In this document: positions 38,949 to 48,973 of the stretch, piece after piece
Position numbering within the stretch: position 1 is the stretch's first letter
Layout of the letters: every line of letters starts with the position of its first letter
Position numbers and translations under genes: made by a program
Source of the DNA: a bacterium
Lineage (GTDB): Bacteria > Hinthialibacterota > Hinthialibacteria > OLB16
Assembly (NCBI GenBank): GCA_022072055.1
Contig: JAJVIK010000013.1
Coordinates: 272,878 to 336,877, forward strand
Length of the DNA: 64,000 nt
Reading direction: 5' to 3'
The notes under the pieces: model-generated
What the model was told of the DNA's origin: nothing
The model's database searches: none
The model's input: the letters and a program-made list of their open reading frames with translations, nothing else

Positions 38949-41900
38949 TCACCGTAGGACGGTCGGTGTCGGCGTCGCCCGGTGCCACCGCTCCATGAGG
39001 AGGAGCAGGTCTCTCGCGTCCACCAATCCGTCGTGATTCAGGTCGGGATCGGGGGTCAAAGTGGGAGAGGTTGTCGCCGTAGGGGTGACCGGCTCCTCTG
39101 TGCCTGTGGCTGTGGCGGTAAATGTGCCGGTGGGCGAGAGTGAAGGCGTGGGTGTAGGACCGCCCTCACACGGTCCCGAGATTACGGTTTCTCCCGTGAC
39201 CGAAACATCCTCAGGCACAGCCAGTGTTCCCATGAAGGTCACTTCTCCTGTTGCGTCCACGGGTATCGTCAGACTGTACGTGACCGCTTGCGGAGGTGGG
39301 TACACCCCCAGCCCCTCGATAAAACTCCACCGGACTTTCCCGCCGCTGAAGTTCCCTTGGTCTGAGATGAACGAGGGATCCCACCCTTCTGGAACCCGAT
39401 CCTCCAAGAGCACCACTTGAGGCGGGGGTTCAGGAAGGATTAGGTCAATGGAAATGGAGGCACTCCCGCCTGGAGCATAGCAGTCGGGTAGGTGTCGGAT
39501 TGCCGCAACGTCGAGTGGACACACCTCTCCAAGCGAACTCTCACCGCCCACAGCGGTTTCCTCCGGCGTGGCCAGGGTTCCGGTGAAGGTGACCGTCCCA
39601 GTCGCCTCAGCGGGAGGAACCACCACATAGGTCACGGAAGGCGGTGGCGGATGATTGCCCAGCCCTTCCACGAAACTCCACCGGACCTTGCCTCCCGAAA
39701 AGACGCCACCGTTCGTGGCGGCTCCCGCCTCAACAATCCACCCGGCCGGAACCTCATCTTCCAAGAGAACCACAGACGGCGGCTCGCCGGGGAAGGATAG
39801 CGTAATCGTCACGTTTAGCGGCGTTCCCACCGCATAGCAGTCCGGAAGCACACGCACGGCTGAGGGCGCGTCCACCTTCGCGCTGGAAGGCGAAAAGAGC
39901 GTAGCTCTTCCCGTCCCTTTCGCCTGAGGACAGGGAACGCTGTGGTATCCGGCTCCGGTGTGTTCATAGCACTCGCCGTTCCGCCACAGGAAGAGAGCCT
40001 CGGCCGTGAGACCGATGGGACAATCCTCATCCCCATTCCTCCAACACTGAAGGTGGGAAGCGGCCTCCCCGATGCCGATCCGGAAATCCCCGTTGGTGTC
40101 GGCGGGGTGCGGTCCGTCTTCGGAGAGCGTCCCGGTTGCGCTGGGACGTGCGGTGGGTGAAGGGGAGTGCGTTTCCGTGACGGTGACCGTGGGGGTGGAC
40201 GTGCCGGTCGATGAAGGCGTTGCGATCAGCGTGGGAGTGGAGGAAGGAGAGCCGCTTGCGGTCGAGGTTGGCGTCGAGGGTGGAGTCTCCGTCTGTGTGG
40301 GGGTCCACGTTCCGGTGGCGGTCTCCGAAGGGGTGAGAGTGTCCGTGGGAGAGGGAGTTGCCGTTGCGGAAGGGGTTCCGGTCTGTGTGAAAGTCTGGGA
40401 GAAGGTGGGCGTCAGGGTGGCGGAGTTGCTTGCTGTGGCCGTGGGAGAAGGAGTGCTTGTGGCGGTCGGCGTGACTGTTGCGGTCGGGAAAGGCGTATCG
40501 GTTAAGGTGTACGTCGGGGTCACAGTCGGTCGTACCCTTCCTTCCCCATGAACACCAAAGGTATAGGACGGCAATGCCGGATCGTTGCTTTCGACAGTGA
40601 CCGTCGCTTGGTGACTCCCCGCCACCGTGGGATCGAATAGAATCTTGAAAATGGTGTAGGCGCCGACTCCAACGGAGGAAGCTGGTTGGGTATCGATAGA
40701 GAAATCTGGACTTCCGGCAATGTGAGCCAGCGGGTCGCCGGTCAAGACGAGCGTCTCGGTTCCACGGTTATAGATCCTGTAGGAGAACAGGGCTTGCCCC
40801 GGCTCCCCGACGTAGAAGTACCCGAACTCCGTGTTGTTGTCGATCGAGTATGAGGTGCTTCCCGGAGGAATTGTGTTCCCTCCACCGGTGATTTCAATCG
40901 CAGGGGTCGCCGATCCGCCAGAGGTCTCAAAGGACTGGATATCCCCATGCGCCCAACCTATGGCGTTCTGCGCCCATGCGCGGTAGTAATAGGTGGTGGC
41001 CGGGTTGAGTCCCGTCAGGTTTGCGGAGAAATAACTTCCCGCCACATTGATCGGTGTTCCATCGACGTTTGTTGCACGGTCCAAGCCAGCGGGATTCGTG
41101 CCCCAATCAAAACGGCGGTCCACAATGGCGGACCCGCCGTCGCTCGCGATCCTGCCAAAGACGAGGCCTGAAGCCGCGGTGATATTGATAGCCGTGTCGG
41201 TCACAACGGTTGGAGGGGAAGAGCTGGAACCCGTGAGGAGGCTCATCCACGTATCCCAGGGGAGCGGTCCGGGACAGGCGGTGCCGGTCCCCGGCATTTC
41301 CATGTGCCCCCGGACACCGGGGAGCGCCCGCGTCTTGGGTATCCCGTACAGGTCGCAAAAGTATCTCGCGAGCGTGGTGGAGGAATTGAGGAGCGCCGGG
41401 CTGTTCCACTGGGCCGGGTTGGCGAGCGTCACCTCGTGTTCGACCCCGATGGAGCGGCTGTTGTTGTACGGAGCACTCACGGCCCCCGCGTGATACGCTG
41501 TGTCCGCCACTCGCACGCATTGGGTCACCTGCCCGTCTGACGCGCGGATCACGAAGTGGGCGCTCACGCTGCTCTCACAAGTAAGGAACCACGAGATCGC
41601 TCCGGCGTACGTCCCGGTTCCGATCCAGTGGTTGACGAACGTATCAATGGAGTGGTTGCGCCCGCTCGTGAAGTTGCAGGACGGTGCCAGGCTCGTGAGC
41701 GCGGGAGGGTAGTCGGTGGATTTCTCGTTCGCCTGGACACCCGAGGGGGATGCGATCTTCACGGAGGGGTCCGGCTCGATCCGCACGCTGTCGCCGAAGA
41801 GTCGTTTGGTCTCCACTCCCTCGCGCAAGACCCTGAAGTAGGTTTCGGCTTGAAGGTTCCTGAGGTCTTCCGTGGCAAGACCGGAGAAGCGGGCAGCGGG

Positions 41901-42413
41901 CCCAAGCCAATCCTCAATGCAGGCGAATGAGGACCGCTCCTTCCCCGCATACTCCGCAAGCAGTGCCGCCGCGCCCCGAATGTTCGCTGCAACGTCATCC
42001 TTGAGTGTCTGACGGTCCACTCCCAGGAGTTTGGCCGCTTCGCCGAGTGTATCGCTGTACGGATTCTCCACGAGGTGCAGGATGCCCCAGCCGCGATCAA
42101 TGCTCGGCCCGATGTGCGTCCAGTTGGTCTCCACCTGGGCGATGGCCTCAAGGAGCCGCGCTGGCACCCCGAACTCGGTGGCCGCCGAGGCAAACGTCCC
42201 CCGCAGGGAGTCCGTGTCCGGCTGCGGCGCGCCGAGGTACTGCTTCCAGAGAGCGACGGTCTGCGGATCACAGCACGCATGGTGGCCGATCTCCTCGGCC
42301 ACGGCCTCCAACGCTTCAGAGGGATCGGGGACAGGTTGTGCCCCCGTGCGGACGGGGGACAGGAGCGAAACGAGGAGCACAGAGAACTGGAAGCAGACGG
42401 GCCGAACCGACAT
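38949..42413 (-). CDS. Modular secreted peptidoglycan amidase with dockerin-like tail
   Basis: An 1154-aa exported protein; GGAGG lies 9 nt before the ATG at 42413. In order: signal peptide; lytic-transglycosylase-like domain (about 70-160, [18 protein letters not shown] and RGWGILHL); N-acetylmuramoyl-L-alanine amidase domain (about 225-375) with [15 protein letters not shown] and [14 protein letters not shown] carrying the zinc and catalytic residues; a fibronectin-like domain ([14 protein letters not shown]); a choice-of-anchor/ASH-like domain; a Thr/Pro/Ser linker of about 140 residues; an EF-hand-like segment ([13 protein letters not shown]) with [10 protein letters not shown]; two copies of an adhesion-like beta domain ([10 protein letters not shown] and [10 protein letters not shown]); and a final half-dockerin ([20 protein letters not shown]). 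On a mobile element such a hydrolase may open the wall for DNA transfer or act as an antibacterial enzyme. Confidence 0.85.
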   Translation of the reverse strand: MSVRPVCFQFSVLLVSLLSPVRTGAQPVPDPSEALEAVAEEIGHHACCDPQTVALWKQYLGAPQPDTDSLRGTFASAATEFGVPARLLEAIAQVETNWTHIGPSIDRGWGILHLVENPYSDTLGEAAKLLGVDRQTLKDDVAANIRGAAALLAEYAGKERSSFACIEDWLGPAARFSGLATEDLRNLQAETYFRVLREGVETKRLFGDSVRIEPDPSVKIASPSGVQANEKSTDYPPALTSLAPSCNFTSGRNHSIDTFVNHWIGTGTYAGAISWFLTCESSVSAHFVIRASDGQVTQCVRVADTAYHAGAVSAPYNNSRSIGVEHEVTLANPAQWNSPALLNSSTTLARYFCDLYGIPKTRALPGVRGHMEMPGTGTACPGPLPWDTWMSLLTGSSSSPPTVVTDTAINITAASGLVFGRIASDGGSAIVDRRFDWGTNPAGLDRATNVDGTPINVAGSYFSANLTGLNPATTYYYRAWAQNAIGWAHGDIQSFETSGGSATPAIEITGGGNTIPPGSTSYSIDNNTEFGYFYVGEPGQALFSYRIYNRGTETLVLTGDPLAHIAGSPDFSIDTQPASSVGVGAYTIFKILFDPTVAGSHQATVTVESNDPALPSYTFGVHGEGRVRPTVTPTYTLTDTPFPTATVTPTATSTPSPTATASNSATLTPTFSQTFTQTGTPSATATPSPTDTLTPSETATGTWTPTQTETPPSTPTSTASGSPSSTPTLIATPSSTGTSTPTVTVTETHSPSPTARPSATGTLSEDGPHPADTNGDFRIGIGEAASHLQCWRNGDEDCPIGLTAEALFLWRNGECYEHTGAGYHSVPCPQAKGTGRATLFSPSSAKVDAPSAVRVLPDCYAVGTPLNVTITLSFPGEPPSVVLLEDEVPAGWIVEAGAATNGGVFSGGKVRWSFVEGLGNHPPPPSVTYVVVPPAEATGTVTFTGTLATPEETAVGGESSLGEVCPLDVAAIRHLPDCYAPGGSASISIDLILPEPPPQVVLLEDRVPEGWDPSFISDQGNFSGGKVRWSFIEGLGVYPPPQAVTYSLTIPVDATGEVTFMGTLAVPEDVSVTGETVISGPCEGGPTPTPSLSPTGTFTATATGTEEPVTPTATTSPTLTPDPDLNHDGLVDARDLLLLMERWHRATPTPTVLR
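40105..40540 (-). repeat. Thr/Pro/Ser low-complexity coding repeat
   Basis: Irregular repeats of Thr-Pro-Thr/Ser-Ala-Thr codons form the extended linker of the amidase. Units are 6-12 bp and degenerate, as in cell-surface linkers; they are not direct repeats with spacers. Confidence 0.75.
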
Positions 42414-42741
42414 GACGCGACACCTCCACACGCGCGGGGAGCGCGGTGAACCGTGCGGAGACAATGGTGCCCCGCACTGGTGTCACGCCTGACCTGCCCA
42501 TGGGGGGTACCCAGAGTAAGGAAAGGCCCAATGCGAGGCGACCTCTTGGGTCACTCGCGTGGGTCAATCTGGGTACGATCAGAAGGCAGCGGGATAAACG
42601 GCGTCTTCCGGTTCAGTCTTCCTCCATGGGCTTTTCAGGCGTGACGAGAGAAGGGTAGTAGAACTGTGGAGGAGGTTCAAGAGGAATCAGAGAAGAAGAA
42701 AAGCGACTGATTCCTCAGTCGCCTCACAAGCCATTCTTTGC
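42414..42741. other. 328-bp region between amidase and toxin gene
   Basis: No convincing gene. It carries the amidase ribosome site at its left end and the terminator of the toxin-antitoxin unit at 42690-42722. Short plus-strand frames here have no ribosome site or family features. Confidence 0.5.
42690..42722 (-). terminator. Rho-independent terminator after the MazF-type toxin gene
   Basis: On the minus strand a perfect 8-bp stem (GCGACTGA arms, plus coordinates 42703-42710 and 42715-42722, loop of 4) is followed by TTTTCTTCTTCTC. It lies about 20 bp after the toxin stop at 42742. Confidence 0.8.
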
Positions 42742-43089
42742 CTACAACCCCAGAAGGTACCGGACGTACGTCTCCACCGCGTGCAAGGTTACCGGGCGAA
42801 CGTTGCCGATCCGCCGTGCAAGGCGTGCCTTGGAGATGGACCGGATGTCTTCGCACTTAATGAAACTGGGTCTGGAAAGATCGCCTTCGGGACGGACAAC
42901 TTCAATATGAGAACGGATGTTTCGGGCGCGGGTCGTGAGGGGAAGCACCACTACAAGTTCAGCAAGGCTCCGGTTGAGGGGATCGACGGAGAGGACAAGC
43001 GCTGGGCGCTTGCCGCCTTGCTCATGGCCCGTCGGTTCTCCCAGATCAACCCACCACAGGTCTCCCCGCTGAGGACTCTCATCCTTCAT
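42742..43089 (-). CDS. mazF: MazF/PemK-type mRNA interferase toxin
   Basis: A 115-aa toxin of normal length. It has the family opening QRGDLWWVDLGEPTGHEQGGKRPALVLS, with the catalytic-region Arg in KRPALVL, then VLPLTTRARNIRSHIEV, the FIKCEDIRSISKARL strand and the C-terminal helix. MazF enzymes cleave mRNA at short motifs. Its ATG overlaps the stop of the antitoxin gene (ATGA), so antitoxin is made first and the two are co-translated. Confidence 0.93.
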   Translation of the reverse strand: MKDESPQRGDLWWVDLGEPTGHEQGGKRPALVLSVDPLNRSLAELVVVLPLTTRARNIRSHIEVVRPEGDLSRPSFIKCEDIRSISKARLARRIGNVRPVTLHAVETYVRYLLGL

Positions 43090-43358
43090 TCCTTTCCCAG
43101 GCCGTCAGCTAGCGTGGCGTCCCACGCCGTGCGTTCCCGCTGCTCTTCCTCCCACGCTTCGGGGTCCTTCCGGAGTGCGGCGAAATCGGCGTTCAGGCCA
43201 GCGAGAAAATCCCGTCGGCGGTAGTCTTCGACGGCATGATCCAGCACCGCCTCCATCGGCTCGCCTGTGTCCTCGGCGATCTTCTGGAGGGTGTGGTACG
43301 TGTCCTGGCTGACTTGGATTTGAATGGGATGCATGGAACTTCTTGACTCTTGGCTCAT
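43086..43358 (-). CDS. Ribbon-helix-helix-type antitoxin
   Basis: A 90-aa protein. IQIQVSQDTYHTLQKIAEDTG is a ribbon-helix-helix-like N-terminal DNA-binding segment; the acidic C-terminal part (RKDPEAWEEEQRERTAWD) would wrap the toxin. The ATG at 43358 follows GGAGG; an inverted repeat (GGAGG and CCTCC, 43359-43372) covers this ribosome site and could be the operator or a translation-blocking hairpin. A strong promoter lies just upstream at 43391-43419. Confidence 0.85.
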   Translation of the reverse strand: MSQESRSSMHPIQIQVSQDTYHTLQKIAEDTGEPMEAVLDHAVEDYRRRDFLAGLNADFAALRKDPEAWEEEQRERTAWDATLADGLGKE

Positions 43359-43390
43359 GGAGGTCTTCCTCCATTCGACCTTCTGGATCC

Positions 43391-43419
43391 ACTGTACGCT
43401 CCACTTGGAGACTTGTCAA
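43391..43419 (-). promoter_or_regulatory. Promoter of the toxin-antitoxin unit
   Basis: On the minus strand a perfect TTGACA (plus 43414-43419) and TACAGT (43391-43396) are separated by exactly 17 nt, about 30 nt upstream of the antitoxin ATG. Confidence 0.65.
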
Positions 43420-43501
43420 AAAATCTTTCTCTGCCCCCCTCCAGAGATTGGCGGGGGGACCTCATCGTGGAATGCAGACGGACAGACTCCTTACACAACA
43501 A

Positions 43502-46177
43502 TCACTCTCCTCGGGTCTCTTTTCGTACTCTCGCGCGCGGGTCTCTCTTTAGGATTTTGAGAAACGACCTGTCTTCACTTCCCCCAAGACCAGCTTTTTC
43601 CAGCCTTGATAGAAGCCTCGCAAGGCCACTCCTGACGTCCGGATTCCTGTGCAATACCAATTGCGAAGATCTGATTCTAAGAATTTCCGCCAAGCGTTTT
43701 GATCCTCGCCTGGACAAGTGAAAGAAGCGCTCAGATGGCTTCTGCTTACGTGGTAGGATACAGGAGGCCATTTGTTTCAGCAGACGCGCGAGAACGTGCC
43801 CCCTGGGCGCGTCCTTTGAAGCCTCTCTTTCGCAATTCGCGAGGAGTGTTCTCCATATGACTTCGAACCTCCCGATCCGGCTAGCTCCTGCTCGCTCCTC
43901 TAGACCTACTGACAGGTAGAAGAGCAATGCACTGGCCTTGGGCGACATTTCGATGAATCGGTCTCGTACCCATGTCTCAAGGAACTGTTCCATCGGCTCT
44001 GGCTCAGCCTGATACAGGGCGATCCCAAGTCCAAGGAGTCCAAGTTCAATGTCTTCCGGACCAGGCATGCTCCAGTGCAAGGTTGACAACGGGCCGTGGA
44101 CTCCTTGGAATAACTTTGAGCCTGTTGGTGGTGCAGTCGTCCACTTGATGTAGGCTTCCCTTACGGTTTCTTTATGAGATGTTAATCCACAACTGACAAA
44201 TACTTTCAAGTAATTCCAAAGAGCAGGGATCTCGGATACTGTTACGTGGGGAGAGTTAACAGCCTTCACAATGATTTCCGTGAGGGTAAGATCCCCTTCG
44301 GTCCATCTGACTGATTCCAGGAGGCCAGTCGACAATCCGGTATGATGCGTAACTGTCTTTCCATCCCGTCCCAGGATCTCTGTCGCCTGTAGTGTAATCC
44401 GTCCCTTGCACCAGTCTTTGAATTCAGGATTCTCAATTGGTAGATCGGCACCATTGCGCTCCAGAAGACACAACATATGCCGACGAAGTGGACTATTGTT
44501 AAACTGTCTCACCTGCTGAATGACAGCAGCTTTGAGGTCATCACGCTGTTGCAAGGCTCTATATATTATGTCAAGACGATAATCGTCCATATCAGTTGAA
44601 GGAAATCCCAATAGTTGTTGGGCCACCTCAATTGCATTTTCGAGGGGGGCTTTCCAAAGGTAATTCGGCAGCAGATCGTGGGGGTCATTGAGCCAAAATC
44701 GCTGATCACGAGCCGCCCTGAGGACTTGACCATGCAATGCTTTACATATATCCTGGGGTTCCTCATAAGAACAGATGATTCTTCCCCAGAAGGATAGCGC
44801 AGCAGGTGGAGGCCCTGTAAAGAGTGGAAAGGGATAATCAATTAGTGAGCGGCACCAAGAAATAATCTCCAAGATCATTTCCCTGGGTATAGCATCTGAG
44901 ATTACCGACAACAATTCCGATACCTCGTTCCAGACAAAGGGTGGCTGCTCTAGACAATCTCGAATGAATGAGAGACGCTTTTCGTTAGGGAAGAAGTCAA
45001 GTTCCCAGACAGACTCGACAAGTCGGCGATCCTTCGGATCGAACTCACGCGAAACGACGGCTTGGCGCAACAGAGTTTCAGTGAATTCCACTCGCTGATC
45101 GGGGAATCGCGAGACTTCAAGAGCCATATGATACTCGTGTTGCTGTGAAGATATCCAAGAAGCAAGATCCCAAAGTCGCGCCGCATGAATTCCATAGAGC
45201 ATGGCGAGCCGAAAACCGTGGAACCTCCTCATCGCTCCCTTTGTAGGGTCAGATTGTTCCCAAAGGTTCAGACGAACCGTTCTCAGGTTCTCTTCTAGCC
45301 TTGTCTTGAATGTTTCCAAGGGTCTTGTGCCGGAAAGGTATTCAACCCTTGTTAAACCGGGCTCCTGAGGACCAATTTGTTGTCGGCTGAATCGTGTAAA
45401 ATGGTGGAAGTAAAAGAGCGGGACGGAATACGGCGATTCGAATGGGACCGATGCACAGAGACTCTGAAGTGCGTTGTCCAGCTCCGTGTGTTTACAGTCG
45501 ATGAAAAGGCTCCATGCGTCTGCGAGCATCTGGATTTCTTTCGGTAGTGCCCTCAGCCACTTTTCGTCAACAGCGTTGCCTGTCGTGGGGAAAAGGACGT
45601 TACTCTGAAAGCTAAGCCGATTCAGTGTCTCGGTCAGGCCGCTGGAAACGAGAGGAGGACACTTCTCCGCCCAGTGAACCGCCAACCTACGCCAACTATC
45701 GCGCGTCGGATTCCGATACCAGGTGAGTTCCACAAGGAGGGAAAGGAGAGCTAAGTCCTCAACCGCAGAGTTCTCGTGGACCCAATCGAGACGGGCTTTT
45801 GACAAATCTTCAAGAATTACTGTTTGGTCCGAAAGGCTTTGTTCGATGAGGGTCTGCGCAGCACTCAAGAACCGATAGACTTCTGAACTCCTCCATGGGT
45901 CTGGAACACTGTCAAGCACTTGTCGTGAAAGAGTAAGCATGTACTCATCGAGCATCCAATAGAGGGAGAAGGTGAGCGCCCATCGGATGTCATCGAGAGG
46001 AATAGAAATCGGCTTGCCATATTGATCCGGCTTGGCCCGAGCAATCGCGACCGAGCAGAGGTGGTTCACGAGCGCTCCATCACCACTCTGGTGCGCCTCA
46101 CGTGCACGAGATGCGAGATATAAAAATGCACCACTCGGCGGCACTGTCATGCTTTCTTCTGTCTCGGTCCAAGGCAC
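43502..46177 (-). CDS. Large helical-repeat protein of unknown function, partner of HD hydrolase
   Basis: An 891-aa, almost entirely alpha-helical protein that I do not recognise. I use the GTG at 46177, which follows AGGAGT at a good distance; an ATG at 46150 is an alternative. No nuclease, P-loop or membrane motif is visible. The C-terminus looks like HEAT-type helical repeats (RNPDVRSGLARLLSRL and LKRDPRARVRKE). It begins 15 bp after the HD-domain gene, and both are more AT-rich than the ATPase gene upstream, which points to a co-transferred pair. A scaffold or sensor role is inference from fold and context. Confidence 0.75.
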   Translation of the reverse strand: MPWTETEESMTVPPSGAFLYLASRAREAHQSGDGALVNHLCSVAIARAKPDQYGKPISIPLDDIRWALTFSLYWMLDEYMLTLSRQVLDSVPDPWRSSEVYRFLSAAQTLIEQSLSDQTVILEDLSKARLDWVHENSAVEDLALLSLLVELTWYRNPTRDSWRRLAVHWAEKCPPLVSSGLTETLNRLSFQSNVLFPTTGNAVDEKWLRALPKEIQMLADAWSLFIDCKHTELDNALQSLCASVPFESPYSVPLFYFHHFTRFSRQQIGPQEPGLTRVEYLSGTRPLETFKTRLEENLRTVRLNLWEQSDPTKGAMRRFHGFRLAMLYGIHAARLWDLASWISSQQHEYHMALEVSRFPDQRVEFTETLLRQAVVSREFDPKDRRLVESVWELDFFPNEKRLSFIRDCLEQPPFVWNEVSELLSVISDAIPREMILEIISWCRSLIDYPFPLFTGPPPAALSFWGRIICSYEEPQDICKALHGQVLRAARDQRFWLNDPHDLLPNYLWKAPLENAIEVAQQLLGFPSTDMDDYRLDIIYRALQQRDDLKAAVIQQVRQFNNSPLRRHMLCLLERNGADLPIENPEFKDWCKGRITLQATEILGRDGKTVTHHTGLSTGLLESVRWTEGDLTLTEIIVKAVNSPHVTVSEIPALWNYLKVFVSCGLTSHKETVREAYIKWTTAPPTGSKLFQGVHGPLSTLHWSMPGPEDIELGLLGLGIALYQAEPEPMEQFLETWVRDRFIEMSPKASALLFYLSVGLEERAGASRIGRFEVIWRTLLANCEREASKDAPRGHVLARLLKQMASCILPRKQKPSERFFHLSRRGSKRLAEILRIRSSQLVLHRNPDVRSGLARLLSRLEKAGLGGSEDRSFLKILKRDPRARVRKETRGE

Positions 46178-46192
46178 CTTGAGCGACTCCTG

Positions 46193-47416
46193 TTAGAAAT
46201 TCGATAGGAATATCTGTTCATCGGGCGAACGGATTTCCACCCGACCACGTATTGTTCGGAAATCCGTAAGGTCTACTGGTTCAAAAGAGTAGGATCGAGC
46301 TCGGTTAAGAACCTCGGGTGGTACACGAGTCTCATCCAGGAGTGCCAACGGCATGAAGGAGCTTAGTAGATTGTAGAGAAGTGACCGCTGCGAACTCAAG
46401 CCAGGAACCGTATTCCATCCAGCCAGGGAGTCTGCTTGGGCTTCCGGGCAGTCTGTTGGTGGATCAAACACAAGCCCAAGAAGACCAGCTCCCAACAATC
46501 CGAGTTGCGGCGTGTACAGGAGCGCCAAACGAAAGTGATTTCTCAGTGCACAGAAAGCGGGGGCTATCTGGAGGTCTGTGGCGGGTGGCCGGAGGATTCG
46601 AACATGAATTCTTCCACCTCGGATCAAGACACGCTCTGAAGTTAAGCTGTGCCTGATCCAATGAGCCACGTTGAGAAGTGTCCCATGTCTATGATTGAGT
46701 AAAGTCGAGGTGTCACATCGGTTGCAGTCCTCGTCCATGAGATCGGCCACGGAAAGAACTGCTGCAAGTCCTGGGAGTCTCGCTCCCAAATTCTGAAACC
46801 CCGGTTCCCAAGGCCAAAGAGTGTGGGCTTCTGCAACCCTAACGGAGGAGAGGAATATCTCATCTCCAAGTATTTCCCCATAGGATTGGTCTTGGCCGAT
46901 GAGGAGGCGTCTCAAGAGTCTTTGAAGTCTATTCACATGTGTCTCCCGCACCCATGTGGCCACGTCCATTCCCCCCTTTACTTTCCAGTGAGGTTTCTGG
47001 GGGTCGAGATCCTCGGACTTCTGGGAAAGCATCCCGACATCGTGCATCAGAGTGGCAAGGAGGAGAATCGCAGCTTCGTTCTCCTCCAAGACGTCCACCA
47101 AAACTGTAACCGCCCGGGAGTCTGGGATAGTCCATTCACTAATTCTGTCGATCAAACTGGACAAGTGCGGAAGGCCATGGTCTGTAAACTCGGGAAGGTG
47201 GCAGGATTCTGTCAACCGATAGATGCCTTCCAGGAGGTCCCGGACAAAAATGCTGAGGCGCGGTAGGCGGCAACCTTGCGCCCTACGCCCCAGGGGGCTG
47301 GTCAGAATAAAATCCGACGCTTCTCTGAGTCGGACATGAGGGTCCGGAAGTGTTCGAGGCAAGTGTTGGCCCCCAATTACAAACGCTAGACAAGCATTGT
47401 GAGGGTGAGGATACAC
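46193..47416 (-). CDS. HD-superfamily phosphohydrolase, conflict-system type
   Basis: A 407-aa HD enzyme. The metal site is visible in order: FTDHGLPHLSSLID (His80, His84), LMHDVGM (His125-Asp126), RVAEAHTLW (His198) and VADLMDED (Asp225, Asp228). The FTDHG-x-x-H spacing is that of the HD-CE-like group, found in biological-conflict operons, rather than of HD-GYP signalling enzymes. HD enzymes hydrolyse nucleotides, cyclic nucleotides or oligonucleotide signals. The GTG start at 47416 is the first possible one after a stop and lacks a ribosome site, so the first 50 residues are uncertain. It forms a pair with the 891-aa protein. Confidence 0.8.
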   Translation of the reverse strand: MYPHPHNACLAFVIGGQHLPRTLPDPHVRLREASDFILTSPLGRRAQGCRLPRLSIFVRDLLEGIYRLTESCHLPEFTDHGLPHLSSLIDRISEWTIPDSRAVTVLVDVLEENEAAILLLATLMHDVGMLSQKSEDLDPQKPHWKVKGGMDVATWVRETHVNRLQRLLRRLLIGQDQSYGEILGDEIFLSSVRVAEAHTLWPWEPGFQNLGARLPGLAAVLSVADLMDEDCNRCDTSTLLNHRHGTLLNVAHWIRHSLTSERVLIRGGRIHVRILRPPATDLQIAPAFCALRNHFRLALLYTPQLGLLGAGLLGLVFDPPTDCPEAQADSLAGWNTVPGLSSQRSLLYNLLSSFMPLALLDETRVPPEVLNRARSYSFEPVDLTDFRTIRGRVEIRSPDEQIFLSNF

Positions 47417-47440
47417 TACATCGGACTATTATTGAAACCC

Positions 47441-48646
47441 TCAGTTCCACCTTTCAGTTCCTTCGGTTAGGCACTGTATTCCCGTCTCCCCACTAAACCC
47501 CCTCGACACCCTCCCGTCGATCAAGAGCCGCAGGTACACCTCCCGGTTGGGGAGCCGGATGAAATCTTCTGCGGAAAACGCCGGGAAAAACTCCTTGGCG
47601 AGGTATTCCGCGTCAGCCGGTCCGAGGCGGAAGGAAATCAGGGTCCCCGCATTGCCGAGAATCGCATCCCGGACAACCGGATCGAGTTGGGAGAGGAACT
47701 GGTGGGCCAAGACCAGCCCGACGTGGAACTTCCTCAACTCGGACAGCATGGAAGCGAGCGTCCCGGTGGAAAACCCATGGAACTCGTCCATGTACAGGAA
47801 GAAGTCCCGGCGCTCACGGTCCGGCGTGTCCCCCCGGCTGAGCGCCGCCGCGTGGAACCCGGCCACGAGCAGGGCCCCCACCAGCCGCGCGTTGTCTTCC
47901 CCGATCTTCCCCTTGGCGAGATTGACCAGGACCACCTTGCCTCCGTCCATCACCTCCCGGATTGAGAACGCGCTCTTGGGCTGAGTGAGAATCCGCGCAA
48001 GCAGGGGGTCAGCGAGAAAGGCCCCCACCTTGTTCTGAATCGGCGCAATCGCCTCGGCCCGCAGCCGCGCGGGGTAGGTTTCGTACTCCTTGAGCCAGAA
48101 CCGCCGCAACTGGGCGTTGACAGACCGCGCCGCCGCCTCATGCCGGTACCCCTTGTCGTCAAACAGACGAAGCACGTCGGCAAGCGTGGCTTCAGGTTGA
48201 TCGAGGAGCACAAGCAGGGCGTTCCGGAGAATGTGCTCCAAACGCGGTCCCCAGAACTCCGGCCAGAGTTTGCGGAAGACTTCCAGGAGCCCGGAAACAG
48301 TCAGGGACTTCTTGGCGGAAGAGACCCGTTCCAGCGGGTTGTACGCGAGCGGATGTTCGCGGTCGGGAACATTGAAGTGGATCAGGTCCTCTTTGCGGTG
48401 ATCGGGGACAGCGGCCAAGACGCGCTCCACAAGATCACCATGAGGGTCAAGCAGGGCGAACCCGATCCCGCGTTCCAGGTCTTGCTTCATCATCGTTTCA
48501 AGCAGCGTGGATTTCCCGGTCCCGGTCTTTCCGATGACGTACACGTGCGCGAGCCGGTCCCGCTGTTTGATCCCGAAAAGCCGCCCTTCCCCACGGAAGT
48601 TCGTGCGCGCGAAATAGGTCACCGGGTTGTCGGTGTTGTGAGGCAT
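47441..48646 (-). CDS. Second VirD4/HerA-like DNA-translocase ATPase
   Basis: A 401-aa motor starting at the ATG at 48646. Walker A is VIGKTGTGKSTLLETM (38-53), followed by FALLDPHGDLVERVLA, then EVMDGGKVVLVNLAKGKIGEDN, Walker B FFLYMDEFHGF, the VGLVLAHQFLSQL sensor and ISFRLGPADAEYLAKEF. These blocks line up one by one with those of the 1061-aa protein at 24958-28143, so the two are distant paralogues; this one lacks the N-terminal half and the nuclease-like tail. It lies 24 bp before the HD gene on the same strand. Confidence 0.87.
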   Translation of the reverse strand: MPHNTDNPVTYFARTNFRGEGRLFGIKQRDRLAHVYVIGKTGTGKSTLLETMMKQDLERGIGFALLDPHGDLVERVLAAVPDHRKEDLIHFNVPDREHPLAYNPLERVSSAKKSLTVSGLLEVFRKLWPEFWGPRLEHILRNALLVLLDQPEATLADVLRLFDDKGYRHEAAARSVNAQLRRFWLKEYETYPARLRAEAIAPIQNKVGAFLADPLLARILTQPKSAFSIREVMDGGKVVLVNLAKGKIGEDNARLVGALLVAGFHAAALSRGDTPDRERRDFFLYMDEFHGFSTGTLASMLSELRKFHVGLVLAHQFLSQLDPVVRDAILGNAGTLISFRLGPADAEYLAKEFFPAFSAEDFIRLPNREVYLRLLIDGRVSRGFSGETGIQCLTEGTERWN

Positions 48647-48973
48647 CCCCCCCACTCTCGCACGGCTCCGCTGAGCTGCAAGCGGGTGAAGCATGCGGGG
48701 ATAGGGAATTCCTCCTTCCATATATCACCCGGTTTTTTTCCGGAGAAAAGCGGGATTCACTCCAGCACGCGCCCGGCCTTTTCCAATTGGGATCATGAGG
48801 CTTGTTTACCGCACCCCCATTGCGTTGCCGAGGGCTTTGTGGTTCTTCTGCCGCAGTTCGAAGGTCACACTTCAGGAAAACTGAGGAGATTCGATTTGGC
48901 CTATATCTTGCGCATATTAACACTTCTCCACCACAACCTGTGGTGGAAACGTCTCTTAAGCGGAGGTCGAATC
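48647..48973. other. 327-bp divergent control region
   Basis: This gap separates the minus-strand ATPase unit from the plus-strand backbone genes. It is AT-rich near 48895-48922 and holds a perfect dyad at 48928-48946. No gene is evident. Confidence 0.5.
48928..48946 (+). promoter_or_regulatory. Perfect dyad upstream of the backbone gene run
   Basis: CCACCACA at 48928-48935 pairs with its exact complement at 48939-48946 across a 3-nt loop. It lies between an AT-rich, promoter-like stretch and the ribosome site of the small gene at 48974, the right place for a repressor operator. Confidence 0.4.

Noticed and set aside
40105..40540. Repetitive DNA considered as a CRISPR array or satellite
   Set aside because: It is degenerate coding sequence for a Thr/Pro/Ser linker with no constant repeat unit.
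48140..48973. Upstream extension of the small gene at 48974 into a 344-codon frame
   Set aside because: The first 278 codons run antisense to the HerA-like ATPase gene and through the divergent control region; the ribosome site supports 48974.
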